A DNA stretch of 64,000 bases from an uncultured Enterobacterales bacterium (GCA_945288535.1 CALYQQ010000018.1:1-64000), one strand, 5' to 3'. Positions 41,027 through 58,366 are shown, counted from the first letter of the stretch. Program-made: numbers and translations. The notes: a model not told the origin generated them from the letters alone.

Positions 41027-41730
41027 ATTAAATTTTCCGATTTATATTGTACTGTTAAATTAGTTTCTCCTATATCTATAGTTATGAATACTATCACCAC
41101 TTGTGGCGTCAGCTTCGTTAATCGTGTGAGCATCGATAAGGGCAATAGCGCCAAAACGTAAATGTCCGGATACTTTTTTAACTTGACATAATTCAGCTTT
41201 AGCACCCATGGATAAATCCAATATAACTAAGTCGATTTGTAAATTTACTTCACCGGTATTAAAACTACTGGTTGAAGATAATGTTAAATACAAGCGTTTA
41301 ACGTCACCAGCCACACGAAGTTGTGAACCTTGTTGAGCCTCTATACCTCTATACTAAGTATTTTTTTATCAATAGCACAAGATTCTACCTCAAGGTGAAC
41401 ACCATTTTGTACGAAAATTTTAGTAAGTGGTTGATTAGTATAAAGCGTAATTGTGTAAAAAATTTTCGATATTTTATTATTTATGTTGAGTTATCTGTTC
41501 TCATCTACCTTAATACCCATCTCATCAAGTGTCATAGCACTCAATTCTGACTCTGATTTATTCACGCTAATAGATGAAGTTGCTGCACATTTTACTGTGA
41601 CGGATTTACCATTCGTGATATGAAGAGAGGTAAATATATTTAGTGGCAAATTTTGTGTTTTGGCAAATGTAGGTGATAACATTGTAGATACTATGCAAAT
41701 AAAAAAACACAGTAATTTAGCATTGGACAT
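41027..41730 (-). pseudogene. Decayed gene for an exported protein, broken by stops and a frameshift
   Basis: From an ATG at 41730 the minus strand encodes a clear signal peptide (MSNAKLLCFFICIVSTMLSP, cleavage near TFA-KT) and about 55 more residues to a TAA at 41493-41491. Protein-like sequence continues in the same frame beyond that stop (ITLYTNQPLTKIFVQNG, 41460-41395) to a TAG near 41340, then moves one frame over (EAQQGSQLRVAGDVKRLYLT, from about 41345) through a further 80 codons to about 41060, and possibly a second shift. The product would be a secreted protein of about 220 residues with two Cys. The style recalls fimbrial or small adhesin subunits, but I do not recognise the family. 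Confidence 0.6.
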
Positions 41731-42047
41731 AGTAGAGTTATCCTTAATATTTATTAATTTCTATTATTTGTTACCCATGTGTAATATAAGACATAGCAAT
41801 AATATAAATGAGCTTCATTAAGTAATCTAGAACGAATAAACTATGAGGTTTTAATATTAACAGCAATTTTAATATTAATAAAAACTACAATTATTGTTTA
41901 TTAACCTATTCATTTAATGCATCAGTGAAGTGGTAAATTTATTATATAAATCATTATGTTAATAAATGTATTGTTCTGTTATAATTTTAATATAATAGCA
42001 ACTGTATACATTCATTAAAGGAATAAATAAAAGGCCTAAACTGTTTT
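41731..42047. other. Divergent region between the broken exported gene and tex
   Basis: 317 bp, AT-rich, no open frame. It should carry the tex promoter; no convincing -35/-10 pair was identified. Confidence 0.4.
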
Positions 42048-44351
42048 ATGAATAATCAACTAAGCCGTACGATTGCAGCTGAATTACAAACTAGACCAGA
42101 ACAAGTATTAGCTGCTATTCAACTTCTTGATGACGGATGTACCGTTCCATTTATCGCACGTTATCGTAAAGAGGCGACGGGAGGACTTGACGATACGCAA
42201 TTGCGTTTATTAGAAACGCGTTTAAGTTATTTGCGGGAATTGGAAGATAGGCGGCAAACTATTCTCAAATCTATTGATGATCAAGGTAAATTAACGACTG
42301 AATTAGCGACTTTGATTAGTTCAACCATGAGTAAAACCGAGCTAGAAGATCTCTATTTGCCGTACAAGCCAAAACGCCGTACTCGAGGGCAAATTGCGAT
42401 AGAAGCTGGATTAGCCCCTTTAGCTGATTTATTATGGTCAGATCCACAGCAAAATCCTGAGCAGGTAGCAAAAATATATATTAATCAGGATAAAGGCGTT
42501 GATGATAGTAAAGCAGCTCTTGATGGTGCTCGTTATATTTTGATGGAACGTATTGCTGAAGATGCGGCATTATTAGCAAAAATTCGACATTATTTATTAA
42601 AAAATAGCTATATCGTATCTAAAGTGATTGAAGGTAAACAGCAAGAGGGATCAAAATTTAGTGACTATTTTGAGCATCAGGAACCGATCGCAAAAGTACC
42701 ATCACACCGAGCATTAGCGATGTTTAGAGGTAGAAATGAAGGTATTTTAATGTTGTCTCTAAATGCTGATCCACATTATGATCGACCCGTAAAAGAAAGC
42801 TACTGTGAACAAATTATCATAGAACACTTAAATTTATATTTTAATAATGCTCCTGCAGATAATTGGCGAAAAAGTGTAGTAAGTTGGACATGGAGAATTA
42901 AAATCTCACTTCATATGGAAACGGAATTAATGGCAAATTTACGCGAAAGAGCTGAAGAGGAAGCCATTAATGTGTTTGCCCGAAATTTACATGATCTATT
43001 AATGGCCGCTCCGGCAGGTTTACGAGCAACAATGGGCCTAGATCCGGGATTACGAACGGGTGTTAAAGTCGCAGTTGTTGATGCAACAGGAAAATTGGTA
43101 GCGACTGATACAATTTATCCACATACTGGACAGGCCGCTAAAGCGGCAACCGTTATTGCAACGCTTTGTAAACGTTATAATGTGGAATTAGTTGCTATTG
43201 GTAATGGTACAGCATCAAGAGAAACCGAGCGTTTTTACTTGGATGTTCAGCGTCAATTTCCTGAAGTGAAGGCCCTCAAGGTTATTGTAAGTGAAGCAGG
43301 AGCATCTGTTTATTCTGCATCCGAATTAGCCGCGCAAGAATTTTCTGATTTAGATGTATCGCTACGTGGTGCGGTTTCTATTGCACGACGTTTACAAGAT
43401 CCTTTAGCTGAATTAGTCAAAATCGAACCAAAATCGATTGGTGTTGGGCAATATCAACATGATGTAAGTCAGACGCTATTAGCTCGCCGACTTGATGCAG
43501 TTATTGAAGATTGTGTGAATGCCGTAGGCGTTGATTTGAATACAGCATCTGTACAATTACTCACGCGTGTTGCGGGACTAAGTAAGCTAATTGCACAGAA
43601 TATTGTTGATTGGCGAAATAGTCATGGTCGTTTTAATAATCGACAACAATTATTAGATGTCACCCGATTAGGGCCAAAAGCATTCGAACAATGTGCGGGT
43701 TTTTTACGTATAACAAATGGTGATAATCCTTTAGATTCTTCTACTGTTCATCCTGAATCATATCCAGTTGTAGAACGAATAATTCAAGCTACCGGTAAAA
43801 CATTATCAGATCTAATGGCAAATAACAGTGTATTGCGCAAACTAAAAGCGGCAGATTATACTGACGAACGTTTTGGATTACCTACAGTAACAGATATTCT
43901 TAAAGAACTTGAAAAACCAGGACGCGATCCTCGGCCTGAATTTAAAACAGCAACCTTTGCCGATAATATCCAAACAATGGAAGATCTAAAGATTGGTATG
44001 ATCCTAGAAGGTGCTGTGACTAATGTTACCAATTTTGGTGCATTTGTGGATATTGGTGTTCATCAGGATGGTTTAGTTCACATATCGTCATTGTCTGAAA
44101 AATATGTGGATGATCCCTATTCTGTCGTTAAGACTGGCAATATCGTCAAGGTAAAAGTTATAGATATAGATATTACTCGAAAGCGTATTGCTTTATCGAT
44201 GCGGCTTAATGATCCTTCTGATTTTGCTAAATCTGTCTCAGTAAAAAAATCGTTAACTAATCAAAATAGGCATAATGCAAAATCTAGTGAGTGTGGAACT
44301 TCTGCATTTGGCGATGCATTTGCTGCAGCTTTAACAAAGAAAAAACGCTAA
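42048..44351 (+). CDS. tex: Tex family RNA-binding transcription accessory protein (YhgF)
   Basis: A 767-residue cytoplasmic protein homologous to eukaryotic Spt6. In order it shows the N-terminal helical domain with [20 protein letters not shown], a YqgF/RNase H-like domain (about 325-455, [17 protein letters not shown]), helix-hairpin-helix modules (about 490-570, [18 protein letters not shown]), and a C-terminal S1 domain (about 645-715, [20 protein letters not shown]). It binds nucleic acids and associates with transcription. E. coli YhgF is 773 residues. Upstream of feoABC, same order as E. coli. Confidence 0.96.
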   Translation: MNNQLSRTIAAELQTRPEQVLAAIQLLDDGCTVPFIARYRKEATGGLDDTQLRLLETRLSYLRELEDRRQTILKSIDDQGKLTTELATLISSTMSKTELEDLYLPYKPKRRTRGQIAIEAGLAPLADLLWSDPQQNPEQVAKIYINQDKGVDDSKAALDGARYILMERIAEDAALLAKIRHYLLKNSYIVSKVIEGKQQEGSKFSDYFEHQEPIAKVPSHRALAMFRGRNEGILMLSLNADPHYDRPVKESYCEQIIIEHLNLYFNNAPADNWRKSVVSWTWRIKISLHMETELMANLRERAEEEAINVFARNLHDLLMAAPAGLRATMGLDPGLRTGVKVAVVDATGKLVATDTIYPHTGQAAKAATVIATLCKRYNVELVAIGNGTASRETERFYLDVQRQFPEVKALKVIVSEAGASVYSASELAAQEFSDLDVSLRGAVSIARRLQDPLAELVKIEPKSIGVGQYQHDVSQTLLARRLDAVIEDCVNAVGVDLNTASVQLLTRVAGLSKLIAQNIVDWRNSHGRFNNRQQLLDVTRLGPKAFEQCAGFLRITNGDNPLDSSTVHPESYPVVERIIQATGKTLSDLMANNSVLRKLKAADYTDERFGLPTVTDILKELEKPGRDPRPEFKTATFADNIQTMEDLKIGMILEGAVTNVTNFGAFVDIGVHQDGLVHISSLSEKYVDDPYSVVKTGNIVKVKVIDIDITRKRIALSMRLNDPSDFAKSVSVKKSLTNQNRHNAKSSECGTSAFGDAFAAALTKKKR

Positions 44352-44482
44352 ATAGTGTTATTTTCTATTTAGTAATAAGCCTACAATGGTTTATTTTTAT
44401 TGATTTTTTAGTAAATGAGTAATTACACAGCATTTGTTGTCTCAATGCTACGATGTATTATTCAAGAGGCTAGGGATATCAC

Positions 44483-44731
44483 ATGATTGTGAAAACTTCA
44501 TTAAAAACGCTTGATCAATTACCGTTTAATCGGCCAGCAACTATTGTTAAATTAACATCGGAAGCTTTATCTTTTCGTCAACGGCTTTTGTCAATGGGAA
44601 TGGTACCCGGCGCAAAAATTATTGTTCGTCGAGCTGCACCATTAGGTGATCCCATTCAAATTGAAATGCGTGGTTTTAATCTTTGTTTAAGGCGTTCTGA
44701 AGCTTCGGCAATCCAGGTTGAGGAGTGCTAA
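44483..44731 (+). CDS. feoA: Ferrous iron transport protein A
   Basis: An 82-residue SH3-like cytoplasmic protein needed for Fe2+ uptake through FeoB. The family pattern RQRLLSMGMVPGAKIIVRRAAPLGDP is seen in its central part. First gene of feoABC, 3 bp before feoB. No obvious Fur or FNR site was found in the 131 bp upstream. Confidence 0.94.
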   Translation: MIVKTSLKTLDQLPFNRPATIVKLTSEALSFRQRLLSMGMVPGAKIIVRRAAPLGDPIQIEMRGFNLCLRRSEASAIQVEEC

Positions 44732-44734
44732 TCG

Positions 44735-47086
44735 ATGCGACTAGATAAAATAGCACTCATTGGTAATCCTAATTGTGGTAAAACGACTTTATTTAATGTG
44801 CTTACCGGTGCTCATCAACATGTGGGAAATTGGTCTGGCGTTACTGTCGAAAAGAAGGTAGGGTTTTATCATCATGGTGGACATCGTGTACACGTAACTG
44901 ATTTACCTGGAACTTACTCAATTGAAAGTCAGACTGTAGGCATTTCACAAGATGAGTTACTTGCGCGGCATTATGTCATGCATGATACCAATAGTTTAAT
45001 TATCAATATTATTGATGCGACTAATTTGCAACGTAATCTTTATCTAACCACACAATTGCTTGACCTAGAAAGGCCAATGATAATTGTTTTGAATATGATG
45101 GATTCTTTACATCATCAAGGTGAAGTATTAGATGAAGCTACATTAGCAAAACAGCTAGGCTGCCCAGTTGTTGGGATATCCGCTAATCGTAGAAAAGGCA
45201 TTGATAAATTGCTCGGGTTAATTGATACCATGCTTCGATCGCCAACCCTCCCTAAGCCAGAGATGTTTATTTTAGGTCAAGTAACGGAATCGCTTATTAA
45301 ACAAACTATGCAAAGTGTTTCGGAACAAAGCTATTTGCATAAATTAACACGTTGGCAGCTTTTTGAAATAATGTTACAGGCGGGGACTGATGAAAAACTT
45401 TCAGCAGAAGAGCGTCGACAATTAATTGAGTGTAGCGATAATTTGGCTAAACCTTATGACGGTGAATTAGATATTGCATTAGCCAGTGTTCGCTATGATG
45501 CCATTGATGTATTGAACCGTGAAGTTATACAACGACCACGTCAGGCAAGCGCATCATTGACTGATCGTATTGATAATTGGATATTGGGACGTATTAGTGG
45601 CATCCCCTTATTTTTAATTATCATGTATTTAATGTTTATGCTATCCATTAATGTAGGATCTGCATTCATTGATTTTTTTGATATCTTTTTTGATACGTTA
45701 TTGGTTAAGGGATCCGAGCATGTGCTGACAGATTTATCAGCACCCAATTGGTTAATAACGATATTATCTAACGGAATTGGTGAAGGGATTAAAACGGTTT
45801 CGACATTTATTCCTGTTATTGCAGCCATGTTCTTGTGTTTGTCATTTTTAGAGGATTCCGGTTATTTAGCACGGGCGGCTATGATCGTTGATCGTGGTAT
45901 GCGATTTGTAGGATTACCTGGTAAAGCATTTGTTCCTATGTTGGTGGGATTTGGCTGTAATGTTCCAGCGATTATGGGGACAAGAACATTAGAAAATCCT
46001 CGTGACAGACTGATGTCGATTATGATGATCCCTTATATGTCATGTGGCGCACGTCTACCTGTTTATGCACTCTTTGTTGCCGTATTTTTCCCTATTAATG
46101 GTCATAATATTGTTTTTTTACTTTATTTTATTGGAATATTAGCTGCAGTATTTACTGGGGTTATATTAAAATTAACATTACTTCCCGGTAAAAATACGCC
46201 TTTTGTGATGGAATTACCGCCCTATAGAATGCCGACATTACGTAATTTAATAACGTTAACCTGGGAAAAATTAAAAAGTTTTATTTTACGTGCAGGTAAA
46301 GCTATCGTTATTATGGTAATGGTATTAAGTGTGCTCAATTCCGTTGGAACTGATGGCTCTTTTGGTAATCAAAATTCAGGTAAATCATTACTTGCGACAG
46401 TTGGTAAAAAAATTACGCCTTTGTTTGAACCTATGGGGATTGAACAGAAAAATTGGCCAGCAACAGTAGGTATTTTTACGGGAATTTTTGCTAAAGAGGC
46501 GGTTATTGGTACATTGAATTCGTTATATGCCCAACTTGGTCATGAAAATCAGCCTGAGCAGGAAAACGAACCATTTGATTTATCGGGTGGAATAAAGCAA
46601 GCATTTGCCTCTATACCTAAGAATTTAGCTGATCTGAAAGATAATATAAGCGATCCTTTTGGGGTTAGTGCTAAATTAGCGGATGGAGATATACACTCTG
46701 TCCAAGAAGAAAATAGTATCGATGATAATACAATAAAACAAATTAGCTTACTCTTTACGAGTAGTAGTGCAGTTATTGCCTATCTTATTTTTATTTTATT
46801 GTATACACCTTGTGCTGCAGCTTTAGGGGCTGTATATCGTGAAATTGGTAGCAAATGGACTATTATTGTTGCTTTGTGGACGCTGATCCTAGCTTGGATA
46901 AGCGCAACAGGTTTTTATCAGGTATCTATGTTTGCGAGTGCGCCAGCACATGCAGCAAAATGGTTAATAGGATTGGGCATTTTACTGATAATGCTATTTT
47001 ATTTATTAAGATGGCTTGGACAAAACTCAAGTGAGATTATGATAATTAAACCTATTTCAACAACACATAGTGGGGAATGTCATTAA
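44735..47086 (+). CDS. feoB: Ferrous iron transporter FeoB
   Basis: A 783-residue inner-membrane Fe2+ permease. The cytosolic N-terminal G domain has G1 GNPNCGKT (10-17), G3 DLPGTYS, and G4 NMMD, followed by a GDI-like helical part and a membrane domain with two Gate motifs (FGCNVPAIMGTRTLEN and a second near 610). E. coli FeoB is 773. It brings in ferrous iron under anoxic or acidic conditions, such as inside a host. Between feoA and feoC. Confidence 0.97.
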   Translation: MRLDKIALIGNPNCGKTTLFNVLTGAHQHVGNWSGVTVEKKVGFYHHGGHRVHVTDLPGTYSIESQTVGISQDELLARHYVMHDTNSLIINIIDATNLQRNLYLTTQLLDLERPMIIVLNMMDSLHHQGEVLDEATLAKQLGCPVVGISANRRKGIDKLLGLIDTMLRSPTLPKPEMFILGQVTESLIKQTMQSVSEQSYLHKLTRWQLFEIMLQAGTDEKLSAEERRQLIECSDNLAKPYDGELDIALASVRYDAIDVLNREVIQRPRQASASLTDRIDNWILGRISGIPLFLIIMYLMFMLSINVGSAFIDFFDIFFDTLLVKGSEHVLTDLSAPNWLITILSNGIGEGIKTVSTFIPVIAAMFLCLSFLEDSGYLARAAMIVDRGMRFVGLPGKAFVPMLVGFGCNVPAIMGTRTLENPRDRLMSIMMIPYMSCGARLPVYALFVAVFFPINGHNIVFLLYFIGILAAVFTGVILKLTLLPGKNTPFVMELPPYRMPTLRNLITLTWEKLKSFILRAGKAIVIMVMVLSVLNSVGTDGSFGNQNSGKSLLATVGKKITPLFEPMGIEQKNWPATVGIFTGIFAKEAVIGTLNSLYAQLGHENQPEQENEPFDLSGGIKQAFASIPKNLADLKDNISDPFGVSAKLADGDIHSVQEENSIDDNTIKQISLLFTSSSAVIAYLIFILLYTPCAAALGAVYREIGSKWTIIVALWTLILAWISATGFYQVSMFASAPAHAAKWLIGLGILLIMLFYLLRWLGQNSSEIMIIKPISTTHSGECH

Positions 47087-47088
47087 TC

Positions 47089-47349
47089 ATGCTGATGGCG
47101 TTAAAATCTTATTTACAACAAGTTGGTCAGGTTAGCCTGGCTGATTTGGCCCAGCATTTTGGTATACAAGAAAGTGCCATGGAAGGCATGATGAATACAT
47201 GGGTATTAAAAGGTTATGTATCACTTATGAACAAAGATAAGTGCGCAATAACCAATTGTAATAAAGGATGTTGTTCATCGGGAAATAGTCAAATAATATA
47301 TCAATGGTGTGGTAAACAGCAGAATATTAAATGTACATTTAACTTGTGA
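47089..47349 (+). CDS. feoC: FeoC-like winged-helix protein
   Basis: A small protein (86 residues from this ATG) with an N-terminal winged helix (YLQQVGQVSLADLAQHFGIQ) and a wing carrying several cysteines (KCAITNCNKGCCSSG) that could hold an Fe-S cluster. FeoC stabilises or regulates FeoB. It begins 2 bp after the feoB stop; an ATG four codons earlier overlaps feoB and leaves no room for a ribosome binding site, so the later start is preferred, though this is not certain. Confidence 0.87.
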   Translation: MLMALKSYLQQVGQVSLADLAQHFGIQESAMEGMMNTWVLKGYVSLMNKDKCAITNCNKGCCSSGNSQIIYQWCGKQQNIKCTFNL

Positions 47350-47411
47350 ATAGTTTTTAATATCTAATAGATGATTACGTTTAGGTAGATGAGTTCGTTG
47401 AAAAACAAAAC

Positions 47412-47439
47412 TTGCATGCTTTAATAAATTCTGTATAAT
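47412..47439 (+). promoter_or_regulatory. S10 operon promoter
   Basis: TTGCAT (47412-47417) and a perfect TATAAT (47434-47439) are separated by 16 bp. Transcription would start near 47446, giving a leader of about 184 nt, close to the 172-nt E. coli S10 leader. Confidence 0.85.
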
Positions 47440-47445
47440 TTACAA

Positions 47446-47941
<496 letters not shown>

Positions 47942-47968
47942 CAGGCCATTGAGAGTGAGGTTTAAGCA

Positions 47969-49522
<1,554 letters not shown>

Positions 49523-49535
49523 TTCGGAGGAGTAA

Positions 49536-50366
<831 letters not shown>

Positions 50367-50379
50367 ATTTAGAGGATAA

Positions 50380-50661
<282 letters not shown>

Positions 50662-50665
50662 GTAG

Positions 50666-52591
<1,926 letters not shown>

Positions 52592-52612
52592 TATATGTAA
52601 TCGTTTTATACA

Positions 52613-52647
52613 AATAATCGGCTCTTAAGTTGGGCCGATTATTTTTT
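52613..52647 (+). terminator. Intrinsic terminator between the S10 and spc operons
   Basis: AATAATCGGC (52613-52622) pairs with GCCGATTATT (52634-52643), a 10-bp stem with an 11-nt loop, followed by TTTTTT up to 52647. Confidence 0.92.
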
Positions 52648-52648
52648 C

Positions 52649-52677
52649 TACCCATCTAGCAGAAGTGGTGATATAAT
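52649..52677 (+). promoter_or_regulatory. spc operon promoter
   Basis: A perfect -10 TATAAT at 52672-52677 just after the S10 terminator; the -35 region (about 52649-52654) is a poor match. The arrangement resembles the E. coli spc promoter, including a GGGGATTTTTgAAACGACC leader element a little downstream. Confidence 0.7.
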
Positions 52678-52746
52678 ATTGCACCCTATCTTATAGATGG
52701 GGATTTTTGAAACGACCCGATTGGGGTCCTAAGCAGTTGACATTAG

Positions 52747-53456
<710 letters not shown>

Positions 53457-53469
53457 TTGGAGTAGTACG

Positions 53470-54009
53470 ATGGCGAAACTGCATGATTACTACAAAGAAC
53501 AGGTAGTAAAAAAACTGCAAGAACAGTTTGGCTACAAATCTGTCATGCAAGTCCCTCGGATCGAGAAGATCACCCTGAATATGGGTGTGGGTGAAGCAAT
53601 TACAGATAAGAAACTGCTAGATAATGCAGTAGCTGATCTGACTGCTATCAGCGGTCAAAAACCACTGGTAACCAAAGCTCGTAAGTCTGTTGCAGGCTTT
53701 AAAATCCGTCAGGGATATCCGATCGGCTGTAAAGTAACTCTACGTGGCGAACGTATGTGGGAGTTCTTTGAACGTCTGATCTCTATTGCTGTACCACGTA
53801 CCCGCGATTTTCGTGGTTTAAACCCGAAGTCATTTGATGGTCGTGGAAATTACAGTATGGGTGTGCGCGAGCAAATCATCTTCCCAGAAATCGACTATGA
53901 TAAGGTCGATCGCATACGTGGTTTAGATATTACTGTTACCACTACTGCGCAAACTGATGATGAAGGCCGTGCTCTATTGTCAGCCTTCAACTTCCCGTTT
54001 CGCAAATAA
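53470..54009 (+). CDS. rplE: 50S ribosomal protein L5
   Basis: A 179-residue 5S rRNA-binding protein. The start is [20 protein letters not shown]; a longer in-frame extension of 23 codons lies within rplX and is rejected. NMGVGEA and [18 protein letters not shown] are conserved. In E. coli the S8 repressor site spans the rplX-rplE junction. Confidence 0.98.
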   Translation: MAKLHDYYKEQVVKKLQEQFGYKSVMQVPRIEKITLNMGVGEAITDKKLLDNAVADLTAISGQKPLVTKARKSVAGFKIRQGYPIGCKVTLRGERMWEFFERLISIAVPRTRDFRGLNPKSFDGRGNYSMGVREQIIFPEIDYDKVDRIRGLDITVTTTAQTDDEGRALLSAFNFPFRK

Positions 54010-54023
54010 GGTAGGGTGATGTA

Positions 54024-54329
54024 ATGGCTAAACAAGCATTGAAAGCGCGCGAAGTTAAGCGCGAAAAGTTAGCAAATAAATTCTTTGCAAAACGTCAAGA
54101 ATTAAAAGCTATCATTGTTGATGCAAATGCATCTGATGAAGATCGCTGGAACGCAGTTTTGAAATTGCAAACTCTTCCACGTGATTCAAGTCCAATCCGT
54201 CAGCGTAATCGTTGTCGCCAGACAGGCCGTCCACACGGTGTTCTGCGCAAATTTGGTTTGAGCCGTATTAAGGTCCGTGAAGCCGCTATGCGCGGTGAAA
54301 TTCCGGGTCTGAAAAAGGCCAGCTGGTAA
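54024..54329 (+). CDS. rpsN: 30S ribosomal protein S14
   Basis: A 101-residue S14 of the zinc-free (long) type, starting [20 protein letters not shown] and ending [12 protein letters not shown]. It joins the 30S head late in assembly. The usual [20 protein letters not shown] is present without a CxxC zinc pair. Confidence 0.98.
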   Translation: MAKQALKAREVKREKLANKFFAKRQELKAIIVDANASDEDRWNAVLKLQTLPRDSSPIRQRNRCRQTGRPHGVLRKFGLSRIKVREAAMRGEIPGLKKASW

Positions 54330-54357
54330 TTACCACATTGAATCACGGGAGTAATAA

Positions 54358-54753
<396 letters not shown>

Positions 54754-54766
54754 TCGGGAGGATAGA

Positions 54767-55300
54767 ATGTCTCGTGTTGCAAAAGCACCAGTCGCTGTTC
54801 CTGCCGGTGTAGAAATTAAAATAAACGGTCAGGTTGTCACTATCAAGGGCAAAAACGGCGAATTAACCCGTACAATCCACGATGCTGTAGAAGTTAAACA
54901 AGAAGGGGAGACATTAACATTTACTCCTCGTGATGGTTTTGCTAATGCCTGGGCTCAGGCGGGTACTGCTCGTGCACTGTTAAACGGAATGGTTATCGGT
55001 GTTACTGAAGGCTTCACTAAGAAGCTGCAATTGGTAGGTGTAGGTTATCGTGCTGCAGTTAAAGATAACGTAGTGAATTTAAGCTTAGGCTTTTCTCACC
55101 CTGTTAATCATGCTCTGCCAGCAGGTATTACTGCTGAATGTCCATCACAAACTGAAATTGTATTGAAAGGTACAGATAAACAGTTAATTGGGCAGGTTGC
55201 GGCAGATCTACGCGCTTATCGTCGTCCTGAACCTTATAAAGGTAAAGGTGTTCGTTACGCCGACGAAGTCGTGCGTACTAAAGAGGCTAAGAAGAAGTAA
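54767..55300 (+). CDS. rplF: 50S ribosomal protein L6
   Basis: A 177-residue L6 near the sarcin-ricin loop, with two similar domains and the conserved C-terminal [19 protein letters not shown]. Ends EAKKK. 13 bp after rpsH. Confidence 0.98.
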   Translation: MSRVAKAPVAVPAGVEIKINGQVVTIKGKNGELTRTIHDAVEVKQEGETLTFTPRDGFANAWAQAGTARALLNGMVIGVTEGFTKKLQLVGVGYRAAVKDNVVNLSLGFSHPVNHALPAGITAECPSQTEIVLKGTDKQLIGQVAADLRAYRRPEPYKGKGVRYADEVVRTKEAKKK

Positions 55301-55309
55301 GGTAACACT

Positions 55310-55663
55310 ATGGATAAGAAAGCAGCTCGTATCCGTCGTGCGACCCGCGCACGTCGGAAACTTAAAGAACTGTGTGCGACTCGCCTGGTGGTTCACCGTA
55401 CTCCGCGTCATATTTATGCGCAGATTATCGCACCAAACGGTTCTGAAGTGCTGGTAGCAGCTTCTACATTAGAAAAAGCTATTAGTGAAAAAATTAAATA
55501 TACAGGAAACAAAGACGCTGCAGCTGCAGTCGGCAAAGCTATTGCTGAACGTGCACTGGCTAAAGACATTACATCAGTGTCTTTTGATCGTTCTGGTTTT
55601 CAATATCATGGTAGAGTCCAGGCGCTGGCAGATGCTGCCCGCGAAGCTGGCCTTCAGTTCTAA
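55310..55663 (+). CDS. rplR: 50S ribosomal protein L18
   Basis: A 117-residue L18 starting [20 protein letters not shown], the basic 5S rRNA-binding arm, ending [21 protein letters not shown]. With L5 it attaches 5S rRNA to the 50S subunit. Confidence 0.98.
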   Translation: MDKKAARIRRATRARRKLKELCATRLVVHRTPRHIYAQIIAPNGSEVLVAASTLEKAISEKIKYTGNKDAAAAVGKAIAERALAKDITSVSFDRSGFQYHGRVQALADAAREAGLQF

Positions 55664-55668
55664 GGTAG

Positions 55669-56178
<510 letters not shown>

Positions 56179-56183
56179 TTATT

Positions 56184-56363
56184 ATGGCAAAGACTATTAA
56201 AATTACTCAAGTACGTAGCTCAATTGGTCGTTTGCCTAAACATAAGGCAACTATGACTGGTTTAGGATTACGTCATATCGGTCATACTGTTGAGCGCGAA
56301 GATACACCTGCTATTCGCGGTATGATTAATCAAGTATCCTATATGCTAAAAATAGAGGAGTAA
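56184..56363 (+). CDS. rpmD: 50S ribosomal protein L30
   Basis: A 59-residue protein starting [20 protein letters not shown] and ending YMLKIEE, the standard length for enterobacterial L30. It lies between rpsE (5 bp) and rplO (3 bp). Confidence 0.97.
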   Translation: MAKTIKITQVRSSIGRLPKHKATMTGLGLRHIGHTVEREDTPAIRGMINQVSYMLKIEE

Positions 56364-56366
56364 GAG

Positions 56367-56801
56367 ATGAAATTAAATACTCTAGCTCCAGCAGCTGGTG
56401 CAAAAAAAGCATCAAAGCGTTTAGGTCGTGGTATTGGTTCAGGTATCGGTAAAACTGGCGGACGTGGTCATAAAGGTCAATCTTCTCGTTCCGGCGGTGG
56501 TGTACGTCGTGGATTTGAAGGCGGTCAAATGCCTTTATATCGTCGTTTACCAAAATTTGGTTTCACTTCTCGTAAAGCAATGATAACGGCTGAAGTACGC
56601 TTATCAGAACTGATGAAAGTAGATGCTGAAATTATCGATTTAAATGCATTGAAAGCCGCTAATATTGTTGGTATTCAGATTGAATATGCAAAAGTGATGC
56701 TTTCTGGTGAGATCAATCGACCGGTAACTGTGCGTGGTTTACGAGTAACTAAAGGTGCTCGCACTGCAATCGAAGCCGCTGGCGGAAAAGTTGAGGAATA
56801 G
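56367..56801 (+). CDS. rplO: 50S ribosomal protein L15
   Basis: A 144-residue L15 with the Gly/Arg-rich N-terminal extension ([20 protein letters not shown]) that threads through 23S rRNA. Late assembly protein; 3 bp after rpmD and 7 bp before secY. Confidence 0.98.
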   Translation: MKLNTLAPAAGAKKASKRLGRGIGSGIGKTGGRGHKGQSSRSGGGVRRGFEGGQMPLYRRLPKFGFTSRKAMITAEVRLSELMKVDAEIIDLNALKAANIVGIQIEYAKVMLSGEINRPVTVRGLRVTKGARTAIEAAGGKVEE

Positions 56802-56808
56802 GTAGCAG

Positions 56809-58149
56809 ATGGCTAAACAACCAGGATTAGATTTTCAAAGTGCAAAAAGCGGATTAGGTGAATTAAAACGCAGAATATTATTTGTTGTTTTAGCCCTGAT
56901 TGTTTTCCGTATTGGCTCTTATATTCCAATTCCTGGTATTAACGTTACCGCGCTAAATGACCTTGTAAAAGGACAGAAAGGTACCATTATTGATATGTTT
57001 AATATGTTCTCTGGTGGTGCCTTAAGTCGAGCTTCTGTTTTTGCATTGGGTATTATGCCTTATATTTCGGCATCTATTATTATCCAGCTATTAACAGTGG
57101 TTAACCCAACATTAGCAGAATTAAAGAAGGAAGGTGAGTCTGGACGTCGTAAGATAAGCCAGTATACTCGTTATGGTGCTTTGATTCTAGCTATAATACA
57201 ATCTGTCGGTATTGTTACTGGCTTACCAAATATGATCCCAGGACTAGTAACATCACCTAGTCTTGGTTTCTATTTCACTGCAATTGTAAGCTTAATAACA
57301 GGAACAATGTTCCTAATGTGGTTAGGCGAGCAGGTAACTGAAAGAGGTATCGGTAATGGTATCTCGATCATTATTTTTGCAGGTATTGTGGCGGGTTTAC
57401 CTCCAGCGACGCTTGAAACTGTTGAACAAGTTCGTATAGGTGAAATGTCAATTCTTCTGCTATTATTGATTGCAGCACTGATAATTGCTGTGACGTATTT
57501 TGTTGTATTTGTTGAACGTGGACAACGACGTATCGTTGTTAACTATGCGCAACGCCAACAAGGTCGTAAGGTTTTTGCTGCTCAAAGTTCACATTTACCT
57601 TTAAAAGTTAATATGGCGGGAGTTATTCCAGCCATTTTTGCTTCAAGTATTATCCTGTTCCCGGCGACGATTGTTACATGGTTCGGTAGCGGTGCTAATG
57701 CAGGTGAAGGTTGGCGAGGATGGCTAATCACAATATCTGATTATTTACAACCCGGTCAGCCTCTTTATGTGTTAATATATGCAGCTGCAATCATTTTCTT
57801 CTGCTTTTTCTATACGGCATTGGTATTTAATCCGCGTGAAACAGCAGATAATTTGAAGAAGTCGGGTGCGTTTGTACCAGGGATCCGTCCGGGAGAACAA
57901 ACCGCTAAACATATAGATAAAATAATGACTCGCCTAACATTAATAGGCGCTATGTATATTACTTTTATCTGCTTAATCCCGGAGTTCATGCGTGGCGCTA
58001 TGAATGTTCCATTCCAATTTGGTGGTACATCATTGTTAATCGTAGTTGTCGTGATTATGGACTTTATAGCTCAAGTGCAGACTCTTATGATGTCTAGTCA
58101 ATATGAATCTGCGTTGAAAAAAGCTAATCTGAAAGGCTCACGCCGTTAA
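56809..58149 (+). CDS. secY: Preprotein translocase subunit SecY
   Basis: A 446-residue inner-membrane channel with ten predicted helices. The plug region follows helix 1, [20 protein letters not shown] is helix 2, and the cytoplasmic loops with [20 protein letters not shown] and [20 protein letters not shown] contact SecA and the ribosome. With SecE and SecG it exports the signal-peptide proteins seen in this window (FkpA, PpiA, the RCC1-like protein). Confidence 0.98.
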   Translation: MAKQPGLDFQSAKSGLGELKRRILFVVLALIVFRIGSYIPIPGINVTALNDLVKGQKGTIIDMFNMFSGGALSRASVFALGIMPYISASIIIQLLTVVNPTLAELKKEGESGRRKISQYTRYGALILAIIQSVGIVTGLPNMIPGLVTSPSLGFYFTAIVSLITGTMFLMWLGEQVTERGIGNGISIIIFAGIVAGLPPATLETVEQVRIGEMSILLLLLIAALIIAVTYFVVFVERGQRRIVVNYAQRQQGRKVFAAQSSHLPLKVNMAGVIPAIFASSIILFPATIVTWFGSGANAGEGWRGWLITISDYLQPGQPLYVLIYAAAIIFFCFFYTALVFNPRETADNLKKSGAFVPGIRPGEQTAKHIDKIMTRLTLIGAMYITFICLIPEFMRGAMNVPFQFGGTSLLIVVVVIMDFIAQVQTLMMSSQYESALKKANLKGSRR

Positions 58150-58183
58150 ATTCAGATAGCATGAGAAGTTACGGAGAGTTAAA

Positions 58184-58297
58184 ATGAAAGTTCGTGCTTC
58201 CGTTAAGAAGCTGTGCCGTAACTGTAAAATCATCAAGCGCAACGGTGTTGTGCGTGTGATTTGCAGTGAACCGAAACATAAACAGCGTCAAGGCTGA
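58184..58297 (+). CDS. rpmJ: 50S ribosomal protein L36
   Basis: A 37-residue protein starting [20 protein letters not shown], zinc-binding through CxxC, a third Cys and a His. It is one residue shorter than the 38-residue E. coli protein: the region after the third Cys reads [11 protein letters not shown] rather than [12 protein letters not shown]. Last gene of the spc operon, with a terminator about 40 bp later. Confidence 0.95.
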   Translation: MKVRASVKKLCRNCKIIKRNGVVRVICSEPKHKQRQG

Positions 58298-58319
58298 TTT
58301 ATTTTTCATAAGATTTTTC

Positions 58320-58348
58320 TTGCAAAATGTGGTTGAGCTGGCTAGATT
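58320..58348 (+). promoter_or_regulatory. Alpha operon promoter, overlapping the spc terminator
   Basis: TTGCAA (58320-58325) and TAGATT (58343-58348) are 17 bp apart. As I recall the E. coli sequence, the same elements occur in the same place, so that the -10 lies in the terminator loop. Confidence 0.72.
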
Positions 58349-58366
58349 AGCCAGCCAGTCTTTTTG
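58337..58366 (+). terminator. spc operon terminator after rpmJ
   Basis: GCTGGCT (58337-58343), loop AGATT, AGCCAGC (58349-58355), then CAGTCTTTTTG. A GC-rich 7-bp stem with a T-run at 58361-58365. Confidence 0.85.

Noticed and set aside
41060-41314. Two overlapping short frames (41060-41314 and 40900-41205) as separate genes
   Set aside because: The first continues the protein sequence that begins at 41730 in another frame, so it is better treated as part of one broken gene; the second overlaps the greB start and has no ribosome binding site.
44352-44482. Fur or FNR site upstream of feoA
   Set aside because: Expected from E. coli, but no stretch matched either consensus well enough to report.
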